From: a virus
DNA: 32,785 nt
IMG/VR virus record: IMGVR_UViG_3300044971_000900
Span: 1 to 32,785 of that record
Reading direction: 5' to 3' (one strand)
Shown: positions 23,146 through 31,681 of the stretch, in pieces
Layout of the letters: every line of letters starts with the position of its first letter
Numbering within the stretch: the first letter of the stretch is position 1
Made by a program: the position numbers and the translations under genes
The notes under the pieces: model-generated
The model's input: the letters and a program-made list of their open reading frames with translations, nothing else
Database searches by the model: none
What the model was told of the DNA's origin: nothing

Positions 23146-23158
23146 AGAAATCAATAGC

Positions 23159-23491
23159 ATGGATAAATACGAACAAGAGCTTCGCCAAGAAATTAGAAAA
23201 GTATTAGAACAAGCACTCAAAGAATCCGAAGACCTAACAGAGGGAGGCCTTACGGGATGGGTAATTGATAAGATATCTAACGGCATGAAGTGGGCTGTTA
23301 ATCGTAATGCAGATTACCAGTATGATGCTTTATTGAAAAGTAAGGAATTTAGATCCGCTGCCAGTCACTACAATATGAGTGAAAAGGATTGGGATAGTGT
23401 TGCTCGTAACATGATAAAAAAAGATCCACAGAGATTTGCAAAAATACTAGCATACGATTTACGCAATCGTAAGATTTCTAAATTTCTTTAA
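23159..23491 (+). CDS. Small protein upstream of tape measure, function unknown
   Basis: 110 residues, helical and charged. The N-terminal 35 are a Glu/Leu helix (YEQELRQEIRKVLEQALKES), then a Gly-containing turn, then a compact basic part with several aromatics (NGMKWAVNRNADYQYDALLK, SEKDWDSVARNMIKKDPQRF). No membrane segment or enzymatic motif. It is 16 bases before the tape measure gene and the first gene of its unit. A tape-measure chaperone is conceivable; not recognised. Confidence 0.65.
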   Translation: MDKYEQELRQEIRKVLEQALKESEDLTEGGLTGWVIDKISNGMKWAVNRNADYQYDALLKSKEFRSAASHYNMSEKDWDSVARNMIKKDPQRFAKILAYDLRNRKISKFL

Positions 23492-23507
23492 GTAGAGGCT
23501 AGAAAAT

Positions 23508-26195
23508 ATGGAGGATAACCTTAACTTACGGCCTGATGAAGCTCGAGCGCTTCAGAAAGTACTAGCACAGATGGGAGTGTCTTCTGGATTGCTTCGCTCA
23601 AACATGCAAATCATGTCAGAGGCTGTAGAGAGAGCTGCTTCTAAGTCTGAGGTTTTAAAAAATTTAACTGGAGGAATCAAGGATTACGTTAAGGACTTAG
23701 AAGCAGATCAAAAACTACTCAATCAAAATAGAGAAATACAAAACCTACTCCTCAAAACAGGAATATCATTTGCTCGAGCTGAGCTTATGGTTAAGAGAGA
23801 AGCTGCCATGGAAGAAGCCCGTAAAAAGGGTATCATGGATGAGGAGATGGAAAGCTTAGCTGCTCAATATGATAAAGCTATTAAGATAGCTGAGCAGAAT
23901 GAACACATGGAGGATAGTCTTGAAAACCAAAAACGACTATCTGAGATTATTGTAAAAGCTGAAGAGGAAAGAAAGGAGCTTATAAACGGCATTACTTCAA
24001 AAGCACAAACACTAAAAGATATTTTTACAGACCAGCGAGTAGCAGCTGCTATGTTCACTAGTCAAGTAATCAAAGGCTACGATGCATCTAAGGAGATGTT
24101 TTCTGAAGTAAGGCATGAAGGCCATACAGTCACACAAGCGTTTCATGAAACGGGTATAGCTATATCGGATGCATTTTCGCTTAGTGGTGTTAGTGCAAAA
24201 GATTCCTTAGAGGTTATGAAAGGTATGCGATCTGAGATGGGATCTGTACACCACGTAACCAGAGAAGCACGCATTGAAGCTGCATCGTTAGCAAAAACCT
24301 TTGGTATAACTAACGAGCAATCAGGACAACTTACCGCACAGTTTGCTACAATGCCAGGCGCTACAATGGAAAGCGCTAACAACACACTTGAGTTTGCAGG
24401 TAATCTATCTAAAGCAGCAGGAGTTGCTCCGGGAGAGGTTATGGCATCTATTGCTAATTCATCCGAAGATGTTGCTACATACACTAAGGATGGAGGTAAA
24501 AATATAGCAGTAGCAGCCGTTGCTGCAAAAAAATTAGGAGTTGACTTTAGTACAATTACTAAAGCAGCAGAGGGGTTATTAGATTTTGAAAGTAGTATCA
24601 ATAAGCAGATGGAAGCGTCTGTATTATTGGGTAGAGAGATTAATCTTGATAAAGCACGTGAAGCAGCGCTTAATGGTGATTTAGTAACAGCTACTGAAGA
24701 GATGCTAAAGAACGTAGGTGGTGAGGCTGAGTTCAACAAGATGAACGTAGTGCAGAGAAAAGCACTCGCTGACTCTATGGGTGTTTCTGTTGCGGATTTA
24801 TCAAAGATGGTTAAGCATCAAGATGAGTTAACAAACTTAACAGAAGAACAACGAGAAGCGCTAGCGACTGGCGAATTATCTATGGATGAAGCACTTGCAA
24901 ATGCAGGTGGCTTTGCTAGTAAGATGTGGGAAAGCACTAAGACAGTGGGTTCAATGGTGATGGGATTTGGCGAACTTTCAAAGGGCATCAAGGACGCCAA
25001 AGCAGGAATGTCAGCTTTGTTTGGAGGTACAATGAACTTCCTCAAAGGAATGAAGGGCGGAGGTGGACTCAAGGGTGGAGTTAAGAGTATGTTTGGCGGA
25101 GGCGGAGACGACTTAGCTAAAACGGATGAAGCTTCCTCTAAGATGAAAGGAGGAGGAAAAGGCTTTAAAGATTCCATGAAAGGCTTGGCTGATGGATTTA
25201 AAGAAATGGGAGTATCAGGTGTACTAAAGGGTATAATCAATACAGCTATAGCAGGACCGGCATTGATACTAGCACTACCGTCTATACCATTTTTGTTATT
25301 CATGGGACTAACTCCTTTGAAAATGCTCGAAATGAACTTTGAAGGTTTAGCAAAAGGACTAGCCGGCATGGGAACAGGTAAAGTAGCAATTGGTTCTTTA
25401 AATTTAATGCTATTTGCTTTAGCTGCAGTAATTGGATTAGTAGGTATTCCATTTATGTTATTCCTTATGTTAGGTACCTTTATAGGAATAGGCTTACAAG
25501 GATTAGCGTCAGGGTTGAGTGCTTTGGCAAATCCAATGGTTGCAATTGGTATTGGATTGTTAAGCTTACTTGCGTTATCGCTTGGTGCAAGTATCATGAT
25601 GATGGGAATCGGTATTGGTATAGCTGCAGCAGGTTTATCTTTAATGTTTAAGGAACTTGCAAATATGCCAATTGAAAACATGATGCTTATGCCAATCGCA
25701 TTACAGCTCATGGGTGTTGGATTACTTGCATTAGGAGTTGCATCCTTTATTGCAGCACCAGGATTATTCTTTGCAACTCTTGCACTAGCAGGATTTGCGG
25801 CAGTACTAGCATTAATGCAACCTATAATGGCAATGGGTGGTCTGCAAGCATTAGCTGATGGTTTAACAGCAATATCAGCAAGTGCGGGTGGCTTAACTCA
25901 AGTAGGCTTAGCAGTGATGGGAATAGGTGCCGGTTTAGGAATGATGGCATTGGCTGGATTAGCGGCACTACCAGTAATTGGTGCATTGATTGGATTAGCA
26001 GCAGTAGCTCCTGCATTAGGTGCTCTGGGTGGAGTACTTGGTGGTGGTGGTGGAAAAGACGATAAGATGGATGCACTTATAGGTGAGGTACGTGAACTAA
26101 AAGCGATAATGGCTCAAGGTGGAGTAATCAATATGGATGGTAGAAAAGTTGGCGATGTATTAAGATTAGGTATGACTTCATCCGCAGTAAAATAG
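23508..26195 (+). CDS. Tail tape measure protein (gp29 role)
   Basis: 895 residues, against 590 for T4 gp29. Tape measure proteins set tail length and pass into the host with the DNA. The N-terminal half is charged helix with coiled-coil character (about residues 1-180), followed by a helical region rich in Ala, Ser and Glu. A Gly/Lys-rich hinge lies near 500-560 (LKGMKGGGGLKGGVKSMFGG). Residues about 575-840 are strongly hydrophobic and Gly/Ala/Leu/Met-rich (IGIGLLSLLALSLGASIMMM), able to enter the host membrane. The C-terminus, LIGEVRELKAIMAQGGVINM followed by DGRKVGDVLRLG, is a common tape-measure ending. Position after the tail-assembly pair fits. A weak AGAGG precedes the start. Confidence 0.85.
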   Translation: MEDNLNLRPDEARALQKVLAQMGVSSGLLRSNMQIMSEAVERAASKSEVLKNLTGGIKDYVKDLEADQKLLNQNREIQNLLLKTGISFARAELMVKREAAMEEARKKGIMDEEMESLAAQYDKAIKIAEQNEHMEDSLENQKRLSEIIVKAEEERKELINGITSKAQTLKDIFTDQRVAAAMFTSQVIKGYDASKEMFSEVRHEGHTVTQAFHETGIAISDAFSLSGVSAKDSLEVMKGMRSEMGSVHHVTREARIEAASLAKTFGITNEQSGQLTAQFATMPGATMESANNTLEFAGNLSKAAGVAPGEVMASIANSSEDVATYTKDGGKNIAVAAVAAKKLGVDFSTITKAAEGLLDFESSINKQMEASVLLGREINLDKAREAALNGDLVTATEEMLKNVGGEAEFNKMNVVQRKALADSMGVSVADLSKMVKHQDELTNLTEEQREALATGELSMDEALANAGGFASKMWESTKTVGSMVMGFGELSKGIKDAKAGMSALFGGTMNFLKGMKGGGGLKGGVKSMFGGGGDDLAKTDEASSKMKGGGKGFKDSMKGLADGFKEMGVSGVLKGIINTAIAGPALILALPSIPFLLFMGLTPLKMLEMNFEGLAKGLAGMGTGKVAIGSLNLMLFALAAVIGLVGIPFMLFLMLGTFIGIGLQGLASGLSALANPMVAIGIGLLSLLALSLGASIMMMGIGIGIAAAGLSLMFKELANMPIENMMLMPIALQLMGVGLLALGVASFIAAPGLFFATLALAGFAAVLALMQPIMAMGGLQALADGLTAISASAGGLTQVGLAVMGIGAGLGMMALAGLAALPVIGALIGLAAVAPALGALGGVLGGGGGKDDKMDALIGEVRELKAIMAQGGVINMDGRKVGDVLRLGMTSSAVK

Positions 26196-26196
26196 T

Positions 26197-28368
26197 ATGG
26201 AAACAAATAAGCCATTTAAGACAATAAGCCTCGAACAACGTCTTGCACAAAGCGTAATGGCTAAGTTTGATCCGGAAAAAACAAAACAAGCACCTAAGAA
26301 GGGTGCTGCTGACTTGAAGTTGATCGGTGACGCTCAAGAGAAGAATGCCGCTATTCTAAAGCAGATGGCTCGAACAGCTAAGCAACCAGTCTTACCAACA
26401 CCTTCACAATTCAAACAAAGCGATCTTGCTAACCGCGATACACGAGAAGCGTATACAAGCTTTCCAAAAAACATTAGGTTAGGTGATAGGTTAGCACAAC
26501 CACTTGACTCAAGAACAACACACTTGGCAAAGTACTTTTTGAGTGACACCTATAGTGGCATCATGAAGGCAACACCGTTTGTGACTTCACCGCTAGCTAG
26601 TAGAGTAAACATAGATCCGTATGGATTTGCCGATAAAGGAGCTATAACTTTCCATCGTAATTTGGATCCTAAGAAAGGCAGTCCAATTTTACAAAACACA
26701 CTAACACTGGCTAACCCTATTGCAAATCAAACCAACCAAGTTTTGATTAAGAGTCTTAGGGGATTTGGATCAGTATTAACATCGCAAGGAACCACAACAT
26801 CTAATGGAGCGTTTGTATCGTTAGCAGAAGTTAAGCAGTCTTTATCGGAAACATTAACTCTTATCAACCAGGGAGCAACTGTATCTAACAATGTATTTCA
26901 GTCAGTAACTCAGACTAAGCTATCCGTTATTCCTCAGCTCATTCAACAAGGTGGTGTAGAGATTAAAAAACCAATTGGATTAACAGATGTAGCTTTGTTG
27001 CAAGGACTACTACTTGACCAAGGTGAAATAGGTGATAGTTTTTTAAAACCAGAGTCAATTGATCCAATTCCAAATATAATTAGAGGTGTTCGTAGGTTTC
27101 CTAAGAACCCTGCAGTATTTAAGTTACCAGACTTAAAAGCTAAGCAGAACTCATCACCTGCAGTAAACGAAACGGGACAACCACTACAACCTACTACAGC
27201 ATACAAAAGACTTGCTCCAATCCTACAAAACATTGATAGTAGTTTGGATGTCTTAAAAAAGGATCTTATTGGATATGGCTCAGCAACTTTACCATTTGCT
27301 TACAGTCCATCACCCTACTACTCACCAACTCTAAAGGTTGCTAAGTATGAAGCTGATAGGTTGATAGCTCGCTTTGCACCAACCGTTAAGCATGGTTCAA
27401 GTGCTCTTAAAACATTCAATCCAGATATAAGACAAGGTTCTACTGAGGTTGATCAATCGGATCTACAACCAACACCACAGAAAGGACCTTATAAGTCTTT
27501 TAAAAACTCAGGTGAACCTATCGGTTTTCTTGATGCAGTAGGGCAGGCCAACTCTCAACCAATACCAGAAGTGTTCCAAGAAGGAGCTACTGTAGGTTAT
27601 GGTAATGTGAATCGAGAAGTGTGGGCTAGTATTAGACAAGCACTTGAAGGTGGTGATGCACTTCCTATTGACGACTTTACCAATTTCCCATCTGGGGATA
27701 CATCACAAGGAAGCTTGGCTAAGTACAAAGCTCTCTCGTATGGTGAAATAGAATCAGCAGCTGCCGCAGCCGCAAACAATGCAGGGTTAAGTGCGTTGGC
27801 AGCATCGGGACCTAACCCACAAATTGGAGCAGGAAACCGTAAAGTACAAAAAGTACTAGACTATAATGGTAAGGATTATATCACCATTAAGATTGCTAGC
27901 GAGACATTAGGTACAAACGTTGTATTTAAAGCTTACTTGAGTAGCTTTAGTGATAGCTTTTCTACTAGTTGGAACGATGTGCAATATGTTGGACGTCAAG
28001 AAACACTCAAGCAGTTCAAAGGAGTTACTCGTGGTGTGAGTTTTGGGTTAGCGGTACCATCCTTTAGTGTAGTGGATTTACCAATTAATATGGCTAAAAT
28101 TCAAAAAGCAATAAACATTACCTCAATAGCTACTTATAGTGGCAACTACTTAAAAGGCCCTTTGTGTAAATTAACACTTGGAGGTTTCTTTAAAAATGTG
28201 TATGTTGTGTTTAACAGCTTTAAGGTTGACTTCGATCCAGCAGAATCTACTTGGGATATTGATAGTGGATTACCACATTTATTAAGAATATCAATGGATG
28301 CAACAGTGTTGGGAGATGCAGCAGGAAAAGGATTAGATGCAAAAAGCAGTATACATTATAATTTTTAA
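26197..28368 (+). CDS. Baseplate-tail tube junction protein (gp48/gp54-like C-terminus) with long N-terminal extension
   Basis: 723 residues, about twice T4 gp48 (364) or gp54 (320). The recognisable part is the last about 175 residues: DYITIKIASETLGTNVVFKA, YLSSFSDSFSTSWNDVQYVG, RQETLKQFKGVTRGVSFGLA, then YSGNYLKGPLCKLTLGGFFK, the tube-like domain of proteins that cap the baseplate and seed the tail tube. The first about 540 residues are polar, Pro/Gln/Asn-rich and of unknown fold; they are not fibre-like. One-base gap after the tape measure stop. It precedes a LysM protein and a hub-like protein, as expected for the baseplate centre. I cannot say whether it corresponds to gp48 or gp54. Confidence 0.6.
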   Translation: METNKPFKTISLEQRLAQSVMAKFDPEKTKQAPKKGAADLKLIGDAQEKNAAILKQMARTAKQPVLPTPSQFKQSDLANRDTREAYTSFPKNIRLGDRLAQPLDSRTTHLAKYFLSDTYSGIMKATPFVTSPLASRVNIDPYGFADKGAITFHRNLDPKKGSPILQNTLTLANPIANQTNQVLIKSLRGFGSVLTSQGTTTSNGAFVSLAEVKQSLSETLTLINQGATVSNNVFQSVTQTKLSVIPQLIQQGGVEIKKPIGLTDVALLQGLLLDQGEIGDSFLKPESIDPIPNIIRGVRRFPKNPAVFKLPDLKAKQNSSPAVNETGQPLQPTTAYKRLAPILQNIDSSLDVLKKDLIGYGSATLPFAYSPSPYYSPTLKVAKYEADRLIARFAPTVKHGSSALKTFNPDIRQGSTEVDQSDLQPTPQKGPYKSFKNSGEPIGFLDAVGQANSQPIPEVFQEGATVGYGNVNREVWASIRQALEGGDALPIDDFTNFPSGDTSQGSLAKYKALSYGEIESAAAAAANNAGLSALAASGPNPQIGAGNRKVQKVLDYNGKDYITIKIASETLGTNVVFKAYLSSFSDSFSTSWNDVQYVGRQETLKQFKGVTRGVSFGLAVPSFSVVDLPINMAKIQKAINITSIATYSGNYLKGPLCKLTLGGFFKNVYVVFNSFKVDFDPAESTWDIDSGLPHLLRISMDATVLGDAAGKGLDAKSSIHYNF

Positions 28369-28378
28369 ACAAAAGTAA

Positions 28379-28687
28379 ATGCCATACAGTCGATACACTG
28401 AGGTTCCACAAAAGAAGGATCCAAACAATAGGAGAGTGCTGATGTCAACTATCTATCCGCCTATTCCAAAGCACTCAGACGACACCTACGTATTAACAAC
28501 AGTAGGAGATACGTTGTATGCATTAGCTTTACAATACTACAACTCAGTTAATTACTACTGGATTATTGCAGAAGCAAATGAAGGATTAGATAAAACAACA
28601 CTAAATTTAACACCAGGATTGCAATTAAGAATCCCATCACAGTTATCACAAATCTTAACAGATTTTGAAGACCTAAATAATATGTAA
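28379..28687 (+). CDS. LysM-domain baseplate protein (gp53-like or gpX-like)
   Basis: 102 residues, of which about 36-86 form a LysM-type domain: YVLTTVGDTLYALALQYYNS, then VNYYWIIAEANEGL and LTPGLQLRIP. In T4, gp53 of the baseplate wedge carries a LysM-like fold, and many contractile phages have a short LysM protein (P2 gpX) near the hub; here the short length is closer to the latter. There is no signal peptide or catalytic domain, so it is a structural tail protein and not a free lysin. It sits between the tube-junction and hub genes with gaps of 10 and 4 bases. Confidence 0.75.
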   Translation: MPYSRYTEVPQKKDPNNRRVLMSTIYPPIPKHSDDTYVLTTVGDTLYALALQYYNSVNYYWIIAEANEGLDKTTLNLTPGLQLRIPSQLSQILTDFEDLNNM

Positions 28688-28691
28688 TGTT

Positions 28692-30896
28692 ATGAGTAAC
28701 CCTTTTAAAGGAATTGATGTACCTGGTCTAGTTAAGACTGAGTTAAACAGTAGAGCTGACACCTCTAAAGCATTAAGGTGGACTGCAAAGCGTGTTCCTT
28801 GGATACACGTAATGTCAATGTCCAATGCATGTAAAGACAGTAGCTATAATGTACTAGGTAATTCCGTCTATTTAGCAGGTGGATCATCTATACTTGGCAC
28901 AGTATCAAAAACATCCTTATACGACAAAGCTTCTGGATTACCATTTCCAGTTGTTACGGGTGTTGAGGTAGGAGCTTTAGGTAACCTAGGTAGTACACGT
29001 AAAGCCACCGTGAAGGTAAAAGCTTACACGGATGAACAGTTAGTAGAACTACAAAAGTGTTATTTTATTCCTGGAATGGATGTAAGAGTTCAGTTTGGTT
29101 GGAACGAATCATGTACCGGAGAGTCTGCACCACCCGTATATATTGCTGTAGTTGATCGTGCACAAGCTGTGTGTGAAATGTATAATAAAGCCAAAGCAAA
29201 CACTGCTTACGATGGCTTACAGGGTATTGTCAGCAATTTCAAATACAGCTTACAAGACGACAATTCGTGGGACTGTGAAATAGAAATTAATTCACCTGCC
29301 GATCCATTTGCTGATAGTAATGTCTCAGACTCTCAGTGTGGTTGCACTCGCAAAACCAAAATGACCAACTCTGAGGGTAAAGAAGAGGAGGGGATAGCAA
29401 AGAATGGACAATTATATGCTATGCTACTTGACTGCTTTACTGATCCAAACAATGCAGCACAATGGGCCTCTAAATTAAAAAGTAACGAATATGCGGGATC
29501 ACCTGCATTAAGAGGAACTGTTGGTTGGAGCAGTAGACACTACTTCGGAAAAGCTCGAACTGAGATTGGAGGAGATGACTCAAGCTGGTACGAAGGTAAC
29601 CTTATCAATCCATATGACACTACTGAGCAATACATATCTTACGGAATGCTCGAAGCTGCCATAAATGCCTACACAGTTCCAAATGCAAAAGGTTTACCGT
29701 ATGGTCGTATTGATTCTAGTGGAATTGTATTACCAATACCATCAACCATTGTATCAACCGATCCACGAGTGTGTGTTATCGGAGGTGGAGCATTCGATGT
29801 AACAGCTCTGAAAGAAGGAGGAATACCAAATGCAGTAGGAGGAGGAACGTCCCAGGCAACGAACAATGATGCTACAACACAAGTAGCAGCAACGTATGCA
29901 ACTGTTGTTGGGACAACCTTAGGAGGTCCAGTAGGTGGTATTGTTGCTGCCAACGTTGCAAATAACCTAGGTAATTCTCAAGCTCACGATGCAGGTATTG
30001 CTTCGTTAGAGGGTGGAGGAAGCTTAGCAGCTCCAGGTGGAGGTTTAACTCTATGCAATGTTGAGTTGAATGTTATATTCCTAATGATGGAACTCAAAAA
30101 GGTGCTAGATGGTGATAAGAAGATGTCTACTTTTTTGCGAGCAGTAGTTGATGAAGTAAACCGAGTATGTGGTAATCCTTGGAACATAGAGATTATAGCA
30201 AGCAGTGAGACAACTTCTGGATGTGGTAGTCGAGGAGGAATGCAAGGAGCTGCTATCTCAGTAGTCGATGTTAAGCAGTACGAACCAACTGGTCCGTATA
30301 TGGTCCCAGCCAAACCTGGAAAGTCAGCTGCTCGAAACATCTCATTAGACTTAAAGATGACAGGAGCTATGAAAACTCAAGCACTCTATGGACCTGGAAC
30401 ACAACAACGAGGTAGTGGTAACACCGCTGCTGGTGGAGATGCAACTGGATGTGAAGGAAAGTCAATGGAACCGTTTTATGTTGGTCAGGGTGTTACTAAA
30501 AACAGAGCAATGGAGTCTGCTACAAAGACAGACAAGACTAAGTGTGATTGTGATGAGATTGACACTCCTAAAAAAGAACCAGAACCATCTTTCCAGGAGT
30601 TGGGGTTAGCAGTGTATGATAGTGTTTCAGATGAAACTTGCAAAGCACTACTTAACGCATTAGTAGAGAGAATACACACAGAAGCAAAACCGCACTGTGC
30701 TGGAGTTCCACTACCGTTTGACTTTAGCTTTGAGGTTGATGGTATAGGAGGCTTCCGTTGGGGTCAAGTTGTATCTTGTGATCGTATTCCGGCTGGAATC
30801 AGAAAAAATATGCAGTGGCAAGTTACCAAAGTTGATCACAGCATCACAGCTAACGACTGGGTTACAAAAGTTGGTACAGTAGCAAAATCACTTTAA
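28692..30896 (+). CDS. Baseplate hub-like structural protein, cysteine-rich
   Basis: 734 residues. Two blocks resemble tail-hub proteins of distant T4-like phages: LGSTRKATVKVKAYTDEQLV followed by FIPGMDVRVQFGWNES in the N-terminal quarter, and near the end PFDFSFEVDGIGGFRWGQVV followed by NMQWQVTKVDHSITANDWVT. These suggest a gp27-type hub at the tail tip; no lysozyme domain is visible. The middle has a Gly/Ala-rich hydrophobic stretch (TYATVVGTTLGGPVGGIVAA). I count 18 Cys, including CGC, GCG and CDC clusters, while capsid and fibres here have none and the sheath four. Assignment is by pattern and gene position. Confidence 0.6.
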   Translation: MSNPFKGIDVPGLVKTELNSRADTSKALRWTAKRVPWIHVMSMSNACKDSSYNVLGNSVYLAGGSSILGTVSKTSLYDKASGLPFPVVTGVEVGALGNLGSTRKATVKVKAYTDEQLVELQKCYFIPGMDVRVQFGWNESCTGESAPPVYIAVVDRAQAVCEMYNKAKANTAYDGLQGIVSNFKYSLQDDNSWDCEIEINSPADPFADSNVSDSQCGCTRKTKMTNSEGKEEEGIAKNGQLYAMLLDCFTDPNNAAQWASKLKSNEYAGSPALRGTVGWSSRHYFGKARTEIGGDDSSWYEGNLINPYDTTEQYISYGMLEAAINAYTVPNAKGLPYGRIDSSGIVLPIPSTIVSTDPRVCVIGGGAFDVTALKEGGIPNAVGGGTSQATNNDATTQVAATYATVVGTTLGGPVGGIVAANVANNLGNSQAHDAGIASLEGGGSLAAPGGGLTLCNVELNVIFLMMELKKVLDGDKKMSTFLRAVVDEVNRVCGNPWNIEIIASSETTSGCGSRGGMQGAAISVVDVKQYEPTGPYMVPAKPGKSAARNISLDLKMTGAMKTQALYGPGTQQRGSGNTAAGGDATGCEGKSMEPFYVGQGVTKNRAMESATKTDKTKCDCDEIDTPKKEPEPSFQELGLAVYDSVSDETCKALLNALVERIHTEAKPHCAGVPLPFDFSFEVDGIGGFRWGQVVSCDRIPAGIRKNMQWQVTKVDHSITANDWVTKVGTVAKSL

Positions 30897-30900
30897 CAAC

Positions 30901-30908
30901 TATTTATG
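30901..30908 (+). promoter_or_regulatory. Octamer TATTTATG overlapping a start codon
   Basis: TATTTATG includes the first ATG of the next gene (30906). If this is a promoter element, transcription would begin downstream of that ATG and the start would be 30912 or later. It may be a chance match. Confidence 0.25.
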
Positions 30909-31646
30909 AGCATGCGCAGAGGAATAGATAGTATAGAACAGAGGCAAGCTAATAATCGAGCTTCCAAGTACTCAAGCTTTGTTGGTGGTAACGACTATCA
31001 ATACACCAAAGGAAAGGAGTTTACTACAGAGGACGGTGAGGAGTATATTGGAGAGTATCACACACTAAAGAGCGGAGCTACATTTACAGGCCCCGTAGAA
31101 GATACAAATAATCTACGATCACAAAAGAGACTGTATCCATACTATCGAAATGACGATCATATCACATACGATAAGTTGTTTAACTTCCACACACCGCAAA
31201 AAGCAAACACTCAACCTATTCCATTTCTATACAAACCTCGTGAAGCAGAAGGAGCATATCTAAAAGGATACGACTTACGTTTCTTTGTACAAAGACGTAA
31301 TGCAGGTACATTTGCCATTGAAGTTAGCGGACAGCAATACAATCAAATAGGAAAGGCTGGAGGGATAGATGGTAGCATATATGCTTATGCAGCCGTTGCC
31401 TGGCAGCTTACAGGAACGCTAGATTACATCGAGACAACAAATAAGCGTAACATAAATGTTGCAGCCCAACAATTACCAGCATTACCATACGCTATAAGCA
31501 ATTATACACAATTCGCAAATCCATCACTACAGACAGTGTTTAATAGTGAGGATTCTCAATACGTACAACCTAGATACAAAAACAACGCTGTACCAATTAA
31601 ACAAACATACGACCGCACTACTGGAAAAATAATTCCACTCAAGTAG
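30906..31646 (+). CDS. Unrecognised structural-type protein
   Basis: 246 residues from ATG 30906; an in-frame ATG at 30912 is an equally good start. It contains EEYIGEYHTLKSGATFTGPV, then KGYDLRFFVQRRNAGTFAIE, an aromatic beta-rich pattern that I associate with structural or fibre-related proteins of marine phages, without a known function. The C-terminal 60 residues are extended, Pro/Gln/Asn-rich and basic. It is 9 bases after the hub-like gene and lies before the polymerase; it is the last gene of the virion block. Confidence 0.62.
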   Translation: MSMRRGIDSIEQRQANNRASKYSSFVGGNDYQYTKGKEFTTEDGEEYIGEYHTLKSGATFTGPVEDTNNLRSQKRLYPYYRNDDHITYDKLFNFHTPQKANTQPIPFLYKPREAEGAYLKGYDLRFFVQRRNAGTFAIEVSGQQYNQIGKAGGIDGSIYAYAAVAWQLTGTLDYIETTNKRNINVAAQQLPALPYAISNYTQFANPSLQTVFNSEDSQYVQPRYKNNAVPIKQTYDRTTGKIIPLK

Positions 31647-31651
31647 TTGTA

Positions 31652-31670
31652 AAGTCTTAGAAAAAGACTT
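31652..31670 (+). terminator. Hairpin between structural block and polymerase
   Basis: AAGTCTT/AAGACTT (31652-31658 with 31664-31670), five-base loop. It has no following T run, so it is a weak or non-classical terminator, or a 5-prime hairpin on the polymerase transcript. The right arm runs into GACTTATA (31666-31673), close to the recurrent octamer. Confidence 0.3.
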
Positions 31671-31681
31671 ATATTGGGACA

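Noticed and set aside
24818-25711. Antisense open frame of 297 codons in the tape measure gene
   Set aside because: Pro/Ile/Asn-rich mirror of hydrophobic Gly/Leu/Met codons; no support from neighbours, all of which lie on the + strand.
28379-28687. LysM protein as an endolysin
   Set aside because: It has only the LysM domain, no catalytic domain or export signal, and lies between baseplate genes.
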